Of a stretch of 64,000 bases of DNA, positions 35,022 through 44,174 are shown in pieces. The translations under genes were made by a program, and so were the position numbers. Position 1 is the first letter of the stretch; each line of letters begins with the position of its first letter. This DNA comes from Bifidobacterium longum subsp. infantis ATCC 15697 = JCM 1222 = DSM 20088 (lineage in GTDB: Bacteria; Actinomycetota; Actinomycetes; Actinomycetales; Bifidobacteriaceae), in NCBI RefSeq assembly GCF_000269965.1, contig NC_017219.1, positions 2,356,001 to 2,420,000 of the forward strand, given 5' to 3'. The notes under the pieces are model-generated. The model had not been told where the DNA came from. It saw only the letters and a program-made list of their open reading frames with translations, and searched no databases.

Positions 35022-38000
35022 GTGAAACCCATCAGGTTCACGGCGAGGATGATCGCCGCACTCGTCGCAATCGCGACGCTGTCCAGCGTTGCGATTGCGA
35101 CCACGACGGCTTCTGCAGATGAATCCGTACCGGCAGCGTCCACGGTCGGTATCAGCGGCATCGCCGCCAGCGGCGCCACGGATGCGTTCAGTGAAACCAA
35201 GTACGCGGCCACCACCGAAGGCCGTTACGAAGCCTCGGTCGACGCGAATGACGTCACCGGCTATGCAGCCGTTCCGCAGACGCGTGCGGCCAAGCCGAAT
35301 CTTGTGCAGCTGCTTGGCGAATATGACAGCTACTGGCAGCCGGCCACCGAAACCGCTGGCGGCAAGGTGCTCAACAAGACCGTGCTCGATCACGATGACG
35401 CCTACATCCAACAGATCAACAACGCCGCCGCCGAAGACGGAGACGGCACGACCGCTACCGCACAGCAGCAGCGCGCTCTGGTGGACGCGGATATGAGCGC
35501 CGATGAGACCTTGCCGGACTCCCTGGGCCCGGTGCTCGGCGAATATTTTTCCGCCGGTCTGGCCGACGGCAGCCTGAAGAAGGTCGCGGACATCTTCAAG
35601 TACGATACAATCTCCACCTCTACCGCCAAGAAGCACTTCCAGCATCCTCGTCCTTTCGAGGATCGCACCAATGGCGGCAAGAACGACATCACGAACATCA
35701 ACGAGAACATCATGCGCGTCCCCGACTGGACTGACGCCCAAGGCAACGCGCATTCCGCCGAATACGACGGGCTGGCCGGTTCCGGTTCCTTCCCGTCCGG
35801 CCACACCACCGGCGCATACTCCTGGGGCGTGGCTCTGGCAGGCATGCTGCCACAACTTGCTCCAGAGATCCTGACACGCACCTCCGAAGCAGGCAACAAC
35901 CGCATCGTGCTCGGCGTGCACTATCCGCTCGACATCATGGGCGGCCGCATCGACGGCGAAGTGGCAAACGGCTACTACTGGGGCACTTACTACGACAAGT
36001 ACGTCAAGCCGGCATCCGACCAGCTGCAGTCCTATCTGGCAGCCAAGTGCGTGGCGGACGGCCACGCCACCAAACAGGACACCGATTACGCGACTGTGAC
36101 CGAATGCGTGAACAACCTTGGCGCGAACGCCTCCAACGGTTACCAGAACGCCTTTGTGGATGCCGTGAGCAAGGAGCCCGTCACCGACCGCGCCTCGGCG
36201 TTGCGCGTCTACACGAACCGTCTGACCTACGGTTTCGGCAAGACCACCGCCGGCACCGCATTCACCGCGCCTGAAGGCTCTGCCGACTTGTTGAAGATCG
36301 CGTACCCGAAGTTGCACCGCGACCAGCGCGAAGCCATCCTCGCCAAGACCGCGATTGACGGCGGCTACCCGCTGGATTCCTCATCCGACGGATGGCAGCG
36401 CATCAACCTAGCCGCAGCTCTGAGCTCCACCGTGACGTTGAACGAGAACGGCGATGTCGTCAAGGTCGAGCCCGGCGCAGCCACCCCGTCCGTGATCGGC
36501 GAGGAATACGCCGACAAGGGCAACCACCCGGATTCCGACAACGGTGGCTCCGGCAACCCCAGCCAACCCGGTAAGGACGCCAAGCAAGTGACCGTGTTCG
36601 ACATCACCGACTTCCACGGACACATCGAAACCGGCCAGTGGGTCGAAGCCGCTTATCAGAAGCTTGCCGTGCAGCACAACCCGGGCAACAGCGTGTTCGT
36701 CTCCAGCGGAGACCTCGTGGGTGCTTCCCCATTCGAATCCTCCTATTTCCAAGACACTCCGACGCTGAACATGACAAAGGCATGGGATCTGAGTGTGAGC
36801 GCCTTGGGCAATCATGAGCTCGACAAGGGCACTGCAGACTTCAACAACCGCATCGCCGAACCGAAGTACGGCATCGACTGGGTCGCCGCCAACATCACCG
36901 GCGGCTCGCTGACTTCCGACCGTCTCAAGCCGTATACCATCAAGACCGTCAACGGCAAAAAGGTCGCCTTCGTCGGTGCCATCACCTCCGATCTGAAGAA
37001 CGTAGTCTCCCCCAGCGTGATGCAAGGCGTCACGGTGACCGACCCGGTTCAGGCTGTGAACAAGGTGGCCGACCAGCTGTCCGATGGCGATGAGTCCAAC
37101 GGCGAGGCCGATGCGGTCGTGGCCCTGATCCATGAGGATGGCGACACCATCGCCTCCGACGGCGACGGTCTGGACGCTAACGTCGATCTGGTCTACGCAG
37201 GCCACAGCCACCGCAACGAGTACGGCACCACCACCAAGTCCGGAGCGCCGATCATCGAGGCCGGCAAGTACGGCCAGGATGCAGCTGTCCAGGATCTGTA
37301 CATCGAGGGTTCCGGCAAGGATTCCAAGGTCACCGTGCAGAACGCCTCCCAGTATGACGTGACGTACGTGACCAACAAGGACGGCACCGCTCCGGCCAAG
37401 GGATTCGAGGGTGACGACAACGGCCCGGCCGCCAAGGTCTACAAGCAGGCTCAGGCGGATTCCGCCGAGGCTGGTAAGAAGGTCGTCGGCACCATCGACA
37501 AGTCAGCGAATTTCGCCAAGGGCAACTGGAGCGCCGAAACCCAGCTCGGCACGCTGAACGCCGATGCCGCACTCGAATCCGCCAAGAAGACGCCCGTGGG
37601 CGAGAAGGCCTCCATCGGCTTCATCAATCCGGGCGGTCTGCGCACCGACAACCTCGATCTTGACGGCGACAAGCAGATCACCGTCAAGGAGGCGTACAGC
37701 ATGTTGCCGTTCGGCAACGATAACAGCGTGGTCACCCTCACCGGCAAGCAGCTGAAGGACGTGCTCGCCCAACAGTGGCAGATCAAGGACGGCAAGTCCA
37801 ATGTGGTCCGTCTCGGCATCTCCTCGAACGTGACCTTCGTGTACACGCTGGTCGAGGACGCCAACACCAAGGCACCGGTCGCCACCGTCTCCGACGTGTT
37901 CGTTGACGGCAAGCAGATCAAGGACACCGACACCGTGACGGTCGCCGGCAACTCCTTCCTGCTGACCGGCGGCGACGGCTTCACCGGTTTTACCGCGCAG

Positions 38001-38588
38001 GGTCAGCCGCAGCTGACCGGCACGGTGGATGTGCAAGGTCTGATCGACTACCTTGCCGATCACAAGGATGTCAAGGCCGATGACTCGCCTGCAGGCATCG
38101 AGCTCAAGTCCTCCTCCGTTGAAGGCACCAAGGCATCCCTGACCTTCGACCTGCCGGTCTACGCGAATGGCCCTAAGCCAATCGCCCTCGGCCTGTATGT
38201 CAACGGCGTGGACTTCGGCGTGACCAAGCTCGGCAGCGCCAAGCCGGCTGAGTTCACCGTGGCCAAGACGCTGAGCGCCGATGAAGCCAAGACGTTCGGC
38301 GGCACCGTCTCCACCGTCAACCCGCAGCTGCTTTACACGGACGCCGAGATCGCCGCCGCCGAAAAGGAGCGCGCCAACGGTTCCGGCGAACAAGGTGGGA
38401 ACAACAACCAAGGCGGCAACAACAACCAGAACGGCAAACCCAACGCCGACAAGAAGCCGACGGCCAAGCCGAACAAGACCGATCTGCCGGGAACCGGTGC
38501 TTCCATCGCTGGAATCTTAGCCGCAGTCAGCCTGCTCGCCGCCGCCGGTGGCGTGACCATCGTGCTGCGCCGTCGCCAGCAACGCTGA
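35022..38588 (+). CDS. LPXTG-anchored acid phosphatase (PAP2)-5'-nucleotidase fusion
   Basis: The 1188-residue surface protein begins at GTG 35022 (AAAGGAAGGG upstream). It has a signal peptide (residues about 10-34), a PAP2 acid phosphatase domain (about 80-340; KKHFQHPRPFEDR, SFPSGHTTG, and RIVLGVHYPLDIMGG supply the K-x6-RP, PSGH and SR-x5-H-x3-D type motifs) and a metallophosphoesterase/5'-nucleotidase domain (about 520-760; DFHGHIE, SSGDLVG, GNHELDKG, AGHSHRNEYG). The nucleotidase C-domain follows (FINPGGLRTD, GGDGFTGF), then a Lys/Pro/Asn linker, a sortase motif LPGTG, a membrane helix and an RRRQQR tail. It should release phosphate and nucleosides from nucleotides at the cell wall. Confidence 0.92.
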   Translation: MKPIRFTARMIAALVAIATLSSVAIATTTASADESVPAASTVGISGIAASGATDAFSETKYAATTEGRYEASVDANDVTGYAAVPQTRAAKPNLVQLLGEYDSYWQPATETAGGKVLNKTVLDHDDAYIQQINNAAAEDGDGTTATAQQQRALVDADMSADETLPDSLGPVLGEYFSAGLADGSLKKVADIFKYDTISTSTAKKHFQHPRPFEDRTNGGKNDITNINENIMRVPDWTDAQGNAHSAEYDGLAGSGSFPSGHTTGAYSWGVALAGMLPQLAPEILTRTSEAGNNRIVLGVHYPLDIMGGRIDGEVANGYYWGTYYDKYVKPASDQLQSYLAAKCVADGHATKQDTDYATVTECVNNLGANASNGYQNAFVDAVSKEPVTDRASALRVYTNRLTYGFGKTTAGTAFTAPEGSADLLKIAYPKLHRDQREAILAKTAIDGGYPLDSSSDGWQRINLAAALSSTVTLNENGDVVKVEPGAATPSVIGEEYADKGNHPDSDNGGSGNPSQPGKDAKQVTVFDITDFHGHIETGQWVEAAYQKLAVQHNPGNSVFVSSGDLVGASPFESSYFQDTPTLNMTKAWDLSVSALGNHELDKGTADFNNRIAEPKYGIDWVAANITGGSLTSDRLKPYTIKTVNGKKVAFVGAITSDLKNVVSPSVMQGVTVTDPVQAVNKVADQLSDGDESNGEADAVVALIHEDGDTIASDGDGLDANVDLVYAGHSHRNEYGTTTKSGAPIIEAGKYGQDAAVQDLYIEGSGKDSKVTVQNASQYDVTYVTNKDGTAPAKGFEGDDNGPAAKVYKQAQADSAEAGKKVVGTIDKSANFAKGNWSAETQLGTLNADAALESAKKTPVGEKASIGFINPGGLRTDNLDLDGDKQITVKEAYSMLPFGNDNSVVTLTGKQLKDVLAQQWQIKDGKSNVVRLGISSNVTFVYTLVEDANTKAPVATVSDVFVDGKQIKDTDTVTVAGNSFLLTGGDGFTGFTAQGQPQLTGTVDVQGLIDYLADHKDVKADDSPAGIELKSSSVEGTKASLTFDLPVYANGPKPIALGLYVNGVDFGVTKLGSAKPAEFTVAKTLSADEAKTFGGTVSTVNPQLLYTDAEIAAAEKERANGSGEQGGNNNQGGNNNQNGKPNADKKPTAKPNKTDLPGTGASIAGILAAVSLLAAAGGVTIVLRRRQQR

Positions 38589-38648
38589 ACGATTGTCCGA
38601 CGCCTGTACAGGTACGGCAATAACCGATAACTGAATACCGAAGAATAG

Positions 38649-38677
38649 CCCCGCACGTCATAGCATGCGGGGTTTTT
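38649..38677 (+). terminator. Terminator after the LPXTG phosphatase gene
   Basis: CCCCGCA and TGCGGGG form a stem followed by TTTTT. Confidence 0.8.
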
Positions 38678-38853
38678 CCATGCCTGTTGAGCCTATTTCC
38701 ACTGAGGACGGCAACGGGGAAAACGACAAGCACATACACCAGCTCCGGCAGCCGCCGCACACTGTAACGACACTCACATCGGCGGTCTCCAAATCGTTCA
38801 CAGTACGCTGGAACCTAGCAATAATCGGTATCTCACGACGAAGGAGATTATGT

Positions 38854-40914
38854 ATGGCCGATGATGCGATGGACGCGCGGCTGGAGCAGGCACTGCTCGG
38901 CATGCAGGCGAAACACGCACATGATTTCGATGCGCCTGAAAACGGCCCGGCGGCTCAGGGCGGCAACGAACTGCATGACTTTGACGTGAACGAATTCCTC
39001 CACGGCCTCGACGCCATCTTCGACGCCCACAACGCCGCAGAAAAGGCGGGCCCGTATCTTGAACAAGCGGCGGTCGACGCGGAAAACGCCGGAGACGAAG
39101 CCGGACTGCTGACCGTACTCAACGAGACGATGGGGTTCTACCGCTCGCAAGGCCGTCACAAGGAGAACCAGTGGATCGTGCAGCGCGCGCTTGAGTTGGC
39201 CCTGCACATGGGGCTTGAGGGTACCGAAAGCTGGGCCACTACGCTGATCAATTGTGCCACTGCCATGCGCGCGGCCAAGCGGTACGATCAGGCCGAGGAT
39301 CTGTATCATCAAGCGTTGGATTGCGCCAATAAGAACTTCGCTCCCAACGACCGACGCCTGGCTGCGCTGCATAATAACCTCTCCATGTTGTACAGCGAAA
39401 CGAACCGATTGCCACAGGCGGAAATCGAGCTCAGGCAGGCGTTGCACATCGTCGAGGCGGCGAGCGTGAATCCTGATGCCGACATCGACGTGGCCTCGTC
39501 GAACACCAATCTGGCTCTGGTACTGCTGCAGGAGAGCAAGCTCAAGGAAGCGCACATCCATGCCACCAAAGCGTTGACCATCTATGAGACTGGCAAGCTG
39601 ACGCACTCGGCGCATTATGCCTCCGCATTGGCTGGCTGTGCGCAAGTGCTGTATGTCGAACACCGATATGGCGAGGCGGCCTCTCATTACCGCAGCGCTT
39701 TGGCGGTGATCGCCGAATGCTATGGCAAGGACACCGATTACTATCGCGTCACCGAGGCGAACCTGCGCGAAGCCGAGGCGCAAATCGGTAACGATGACGT
39801 GCATGCAGCGAACAGCGCCGATGCAACCAGCACCGAAACTAATACCAACACCGATGCCACTGCCGAAATCGCTGTGTCCGGTCTCAAATTGGCACGCGCG
39901 TTCTGGACACAGGTGGGCAAGCCGATGATTACGGCACAGTATCCGCAATACGTGGGCCGCATTGCCGCCGGACTGGTGGGGCATGGTTCGGAATGCTATG
40001 GCTTTGACGACGCCTATTCTCAAGACCATGATTTTGGCCCACGCTTCTGTCTATGGCTTACCGATGATGATTATGAGGCAATCGGCGAGCAGCTCGAGGC
40101 CGATTATGAAGCACTGCCACGCGGGTTCACGATGGACGCGCAAGGCCGTGTGACATTTATCGATATACCGTTCTCCCCCACCACGCCCCGCGCACAAGGT
40201 GCCAACCGCCGTGACGGCGTGTTCCGCATCGGTGACTTCTTTGAGTCGATCACCGGGTATCGCACTGCGCCCGCGCAAACCGCGCCGCACGAGTGGCTGA
40301 TGCTGGCTGAATCGACTCTGGCCGCAGCCACCAATGGCGAAGTATTCGCAGACCCCACTGGGCAGTTCTCCAAAACACGCCAAGGGTTCAAGGATATGCC
40401 CGACGACGTGCGGCTTGCCTTGATTTCCAAGCGATTGGGCATGATCGCCCAGGCCGGTCAATATAATCTTCCGCGTTCGTTGAAACGCGGCGACAGCGCG
40501 GCCGCATGGCTGTCCATCCACGAGTTCGTGCAGGCCACCGCCTCGTTGGTGTTCCTGGTTAACGTGCCGATGGTGGTGGGCTATATGCCGTATTACAAGT
40601 GGCAGTTCGCAGCATTGCGCAAGCTGTCTGGCTCGATGTTCGCGCTGTTGCCGAACGTGGGCGAACAGTTGGAAACCGTGATGCGATTGAGTTCGGCAGC
40701 CTGCTATGGCGGGGCCGGATTCGGCGAAGGCGGCAAGGGCGCGGCTACAGCAATCAAGAAAATCAACGATATCGTGGAGCAGATTGCGGCGGATATCGTC
40801 AAGGAACTCAAACGCGAACACCTGACCACGTCCGGCGAGACCTTCCTCGAATGGCAGCGCCCGTATGTCGAGGACCACATCGCCTCTGATGATCCGGTGC
40901 TTAAAAGTTTGTAG
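38854..40914 (+). CDS. TPR-DUF4037 protein (probable nucleotidyltransferase-like)
   Basis: The 686-residue cytoplasmic protein starts at ATG 38854 behind AAGGAG. Residues about 40-350 are tetratricopeptide-like helical repeats (YDQAEDLYHQALDCA, LPQAEIELRQALHIVE, YGEAASHYRSALAVI). After an Asn/Thr/Asp-rich linker (about 325-345), the C-terminal half resembles DUF4037: YVGRIAAGLVGHGSECYGFDDAYSQDHDFGPR has a nucleotidyltransferase-like GS...D/HD pattern. It forms a pair with the DUF4125 gene 70 bases downstream, separated by a palindromic repeat. Function is unknown; a tRNA- or antibiotic-nucleotidyltransferase-like activity is possible. Confidence 0.75.
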   Translation: MADDAMDARLEQALLGMQAKHAHDFDAPENGPAAQGGNELHDFDVNEFLHGLDAIFDAHNAAEKAGPYLEQAAVDAENAGDEAGLLTVLNETMGFYRSQGRHKENQWIVQRALELALHMGLEGTESWATTLINCATAMRAAKRYDQAEDLYHQALDCANKNFAPNDRRLAALHNNLSMLYSETNRLPQAEIELRQALHIVEAASVNPDADIDVASSNTNLALVLLQESKLKEAHIHATKALTIYETGKLTHSAHYASALAGCAQVLYVEHRYGEAASHYRSALAVIAECYGKDTDYYRVTEANLREAEAQIGNDDVHAANSADATSTETNTNTDATAEIAVSGLKLARAFWTQVGKPMITAQYPQYVGRIAAGLVGHGSECYGFDDAYSQDHDFGPRFCLWLTDDDYEAIGEQLEADYEALPRGFTMDAQGRVTFIDIPFSPTTPRAQGANRRDGVFRIGDFFESITGYRTAPAQTAPHEWLMLAESTLAAATNGEVFADPTGQFSKTRQGFKDMPDDVRLALISKRLGMIAQAGQYNLPRSLKRGDSAAAWLSIHEFVQATASLVFLVNVPMVVGYMPYYKWQFAALRKLSGSMFALLPNVGEQLETVMRLSSAACYGGAGFGEGGKGAATAIKKINDIVEQIAADIVKELKREHLTTSGETFLEWQRPYVEDHIASDDPVLKSL

Positions 40915-40920
40915 ATTCAA

Positions 40921-40965
40921 GCTCCCTCTGTCACGGCTTCGCCGTGCCATCTCCCTCATCAGAGG
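40921..40965. repeat. REP-like palindromic element between DUF4037 and DUF4125 genes
   Basis: CTCCCTCTG, then the hairpin ACGGC-TTC-GCCGT, then ATCTCCCTCATCAGAGG. This has the same plan as the element at 58310-58358 (hairpin followed by CTCCC...GAGGG). Confidence 0.65.
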
Positions 40966-40984
40966 ATTAGTGAAAGGAACGTCG

Positions 40985-41617
40985 ATGACCAACGAACTGA
41001 CTGATGATGAACTGCGCGAGGCTATTGTGCTCCATGAATGGGATCAGTTCCAGCGCACCAACAATGAGGGTGGACGCGCGGCATGCCAAGGTAACTGGCC
41101 GGTGTTCCACCAGATGCGGTTGGCCCAGTTCCTCACATGGGAACGGCCATTACTCACCAGCTATGCCGCTGATCTTGACGCGGCCGACCACGTGGGCCGC
41201 AACCTCGTGACCGAAAAATACGGCCGCATGATGGCCTCCACCGCGCCGGAAGATTTCACGAAGAACATAGAGCCGTATATTCCGCGTCTCTCTGAAGAGC
41301 GCGTGGCCCGTCAGGAACAGGTCATCGCCCAGCAGGTCGCCTGGGCCAAGGATTTCCGCGAGCGCTACCCCAAGCTCGGCGAGGCGATGCGCGTACTCAC
41401 CACCACCGACGACACACCATCTGCCACCTCATTCGAAACCTATCTGCGCGGCGAGCTTGGTACGTATTCCGACCAGACCTTCGAACGTTACGAAGCGATG
41501 ATTGGCGAGCGGGCCGCAGCCAGCCTGCAACGCAATATCACTGAGGAAACCTTGTTGCACACGGTCCAGCTCGGCGGTTTCGACACCTTGGAGGAGGCCG
41601 AAGCCTCCCAAGCGTAA
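40985..41617 (+). CDS. DUF4125 family protein
   Basis: The 210-residue soluble protein has conserved-looking stretches RTNNEGGRAACQGNWPVFHQMRLAQFLTW, AAGRNLVTEKYGRMM-like DHVGRNLVTEKYGRMM and, near its end, YLRGELGTYSDQTFERYE. From memory this is DUF4125, which commonly sits beside DUF4037 genes. The ATG at 40985 follows GTGAAAGGA. No catalytic motif can be named. Its pairing with the TPR-DUF4037 gene suggests a joint role. Confidence 0.7.
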   Translation: MTNELTDDELREAIVLHEWDQFQRTNNEGGRAACQGNWPVFHQMRLAQFLTWERPLLTSYAADLDAADHVGRNLVTEKYGRMMASTAPEDFTKNIEPYIPRLSEERVARQEQVIAQQVAWAKDFRERYPKLGEAMRVLTTTDDTPSATSFETYLRGELGTYSDQTFERYEAMIGERAAASLQRNITEETLLHTVQLGGFDTLEEAEASQA

Positions 41618-41766
41618 TACTCAGCCATTCACTGTGTACCGGACACCCCGACTGATGTACGCCGGCCGGCCACACCCAGGCCAACGCAATCTGCCGATCG
41701 CCCCACACCCAGACCACCAACGCAGCTTGCCCGCCAGGCCCCATTGACCGGCGCACATCGGCAGAA

Positions 41767-43368
41767 TTACAGCGAGAATAGGCCCCAGAATGCCAGTGTC
41801 ATCAGTGTGGTGAGAGTGCCGAGCGCTACCATCACGCATATGACGCGCCGTACACCGACGATATCGGCGCGGCAATACCAGACACGTTCCATTTCCCAAG
41901 CAAACAGCACCACCAACAGCATGGTCGCTATTCGCAGCACCACCCATCCGACGGCAAACAGCCGCGGTTGAGGCATAACCAATACAGCCGATACGCCTAC
42001 GGCGCTCATATAGCCGTACAACAGCCCAGTAATCACCATCACCGCTGTGCCGATACCGGCAGATAAGCCGGCAATGCCGTGCAACATGAGCCGCGGGGCG
42101 ACCCCCAGCCCACTCGGCGTCGCATGCATGGCCCGCACAGTCGCCACACTACGTCGCCCGGCCAGCAACGTCTGTAGCCAAGAAAACACAGTCAGGCCAA
42201 TACCTAATATCGCCGCCATCACGATCAGCACGGGCCCTGCCACCATCAGACCGGCCAGCACGCCGAGCGAGCCGACGATACCGGATCTGGTACGTTGCGG
42301 CGCGGCGAAGCGCTGGTGAGGTGTTGCACCGGCGACTTGGGGCGTTGCCCATCCATCGGCTTTGGTTCCGGCGGTCACACCGTTCACCCAATTTTCCAGC
42401 GCTTGCGTATAGCCTTCGGCCAATGGCAGGTTCGGGGTGAATAAGCCCTCACCAGCCCGCATCTGATGGTTGCCGGCAAAATAGCGTACGGTGACGTTCT
42501 CGTTGCCGGACTTGTTGGCCGTGGCGATGATCCGCTGCGCCCCCTGTTCGATGGGCATGGCCGTATCGTAGGTGCCGTAGTTCACCAGCACCGGCATGGT
42601 GAGGGATTTCAGATACCGGTCGGCATCAAAGTCGGCATAGGCTAGATCGAATGGCGCGTAGTCCAGCGACATCAATTTGGCCATGTCTTTGACCACGGGC
42701 TTGGGCGCGCCGGCCTCATGCGTATAGGCGCTGACAGCCATGGCCATTTGCTCACGTCCATTGAACACCGGTGCGGATGTAAGTATGGCAAAGGCAATGT
42801 CTTGCCGTTTCGAGGTTAGAATCGTGGCAATCCAGGTGCCTTCGGATTCAGCGTAGATGCCGGTTTTGGCGGGGTCCACGCCGCTTATGCCACGCAACAC
42901 GTCGAGCGAACGCCCGTATTCGCGAGCAAAACGCGGGTAGTCGCGATGCAGCACGGTGTAGTTGTCGTTGCGCTTGGCCGGCACCAAGGTCACGATACCG
43001 GCAGAGGCCATGGCGTTGGCGATATCGCCGAAATCCTCGGCACCGCTGGTACCGGACCCGTGAATGAACAGACAAGCCGGGCGTGGCCCGGGAGCGTCGA
43101 CCGGTTCACGTAGTACGGCGGGTAGCGTGACGCCATCGCCGGTCTTGATGGATAGTCGGGTTTCACGCGTACGATATCGCCCCTCGTGGGGAATGTCCGC
43201 ATGGGCAGGGGTGATGGTGGTGTCGGCAGAAGCGATAACGATGTGCTTGGTGTAGGGCCGTGTGTTCCATTGCGGCATCATCGCCCAGCCAAGTGTGGCG
43301 AATACCAGCGTCATCGCCATCGCGGTGGCGATGACGCTCACTACCCGCCGCGCCGAAATCCGCTTCAT
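41767..43368 (-). CDS. Alpha/beta hydrolase with signal anchor and C-terminal membrane domain
   Basis: The 533-residue protein has an N-terminal membrane anchor (about residues 8-30), an extracytoplasmic alpha/beta hydrolase domain (about 70-340) and four membrane segments after about residue 365. The nucleophile elbow is YAESEGTW (AxSxG instead of GxSxG), the acid is probably in YGTYDTAMP, and the base is in AGNHQMRAG. The oxyanion strand is FIHGSGTSG. It looks like a dienelactone-hydrolase or acyl-esterase type enzyme acting outside the membrane. The membrane domain at the C-terminus is uncommon. It reads toward the DUF4125 gene. Confidence 0.8.
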   Translation of the reverse strand: MKRISARRVVSVIATAMAMTLVFATLGWAMMPQWNTRPYTKHIVIASADTTITPAHADIPHEGRYRTRETRLSIKTGDGVTLPAVLREPVDAPGPRPACLFIHGSGTSGAEDFGDIANAMASAGIVTLVPAKRNDNYTVLHRDYPRFAREYGRSLDVLRGISGVDPAKTGIYAESEGTWIATILTSKRQDIAFAILTSAPVFNGREQMAMAVSAYTHEAGAPKPVVKDMAKLMSLDYAPFDLAYADFDADRYLKSLTMPVLVNYGTYDTAMPIEQGAQRIIATANKSGNENVTVRYFAGNHQMRAGEGLFTPNLPLAEGYTQALENWVNGVTAGTKADGWATPQVAGATPHQRFAAPQRTRSGIVGSLGVLAGLMVAGPVLIVMAAILGIGLTVFSWLQTLLAGRRSVATVRAMHATPSGLGVAPRLMLHGIAGLSAGIGTAVMVITGLLYGYMSAVGVSAVLVMPQPRLFAVGWVVLRIATMLLVVLFAWEMERVWYCRADIVGVRRVICVMVALGTLTTLMTLAFWGLFSL

Positions 43369-43455
43369 AGTTACTATGCCTCCCCCATCAGCATAGAACG
43401 GTCGGCTCCCGTCATAATGTGATTCTACTGGGACCGTAATGCAATGGTTGTAACG

Positions 43456-44145
43456 TTATTTTCTCTTCTTGACGGCACCGACTATGGCCCATACAACGGC
43501 CACTATCACCAGAATAAGTCCCACTACGGCGCAGATAATAGCCGTCAGCAATTGCGGATTCGGCGAGAACAGCGAAATCATCCGATCCGGAGATATGTAC
43601 CCGAAAACCAGCGCGATCACGCCGATAATCACGCCTAATAGTCCGAATACCACAGTAGGCGCGCTGATGCTCTGTTTCTGGATGTTCTTGGCACTCTTGA
43701 CATCCTTAGCATTCTGGACGTTCTTGGCGCTCCCCCCAGGCTGGCATGGTTTGCCGGCGGTCTGAGACTGCTCATAGGAAGGTTGCGCTGAAGATGCTGC
43801 GTACATCGGTACATCATCGGCAGATGGAATCGGCCCACCATCCCCCTCCACGGCATCGGCAACTGCTTCCAGGGCAATCCGATCTGTGGATGGTTCGATG
43901 GGCGATGGAGAGGCAGTTGTCACCTGCGTATCCACATCCGAGACCGACGCATCCGCATGATTGTCGGTGACGGGCAGCACAGCCGTTTCGTCATCATCAG
44001 CTGCGGATGGCAGCACCGTGGTATCGGTTCGGTCATCGACGGTCACCATGGTTGTTGTCGCGGTGGTCGCGTCGGTTTCGGAAGGTATGGCCGTGGTCGG
44101 TGTCGCATCCTCGATGGAGGCGAATTCCTTGGTTTCATCAGTCAT
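43456..44145 (-). CDS. Two-segment membrane protein with disordered acidic N-terminus
   Basis: The 229-residue product has a long Thr/Asp/Ser-rich, probably disordered N-terminus (residues 1-150), a short basic KSAKNIQK region, and two membrane segments (about 160-182 and 196-222) ending VGAVKKRK. ATG 44145 is preceded by AGGAG. It lies 29 bases downstream of the PspC gene on the same strand and likely belongs to that operon. No domain is recognised; it could be a partner of the PspC system. Confidence 0.75.
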   Translation of the reverse strand: MTDETKEFASIEDATPTTAIPSETDATTATTTMVTVDDRTDTTVLPSAADDDETAVLPVTDNHADASVSDVDTQVTTASPSPIEPSTDRIALEAVADAVEGDGGPIPSADDVPMYAASSAQPSYEQSQTAGKPCQPGGSAKNVQNAKDVKSAKNIQKQSISAPTVVFGLLGVIIGVIALVFGYISPDRMISLFSPNPQLLTAIICAVVGLILVIVAVVWAIVGAVKKRK

Positions 44146-44174
44146 GATTCCATCTCCTGGTTGTAACGGCTTGA

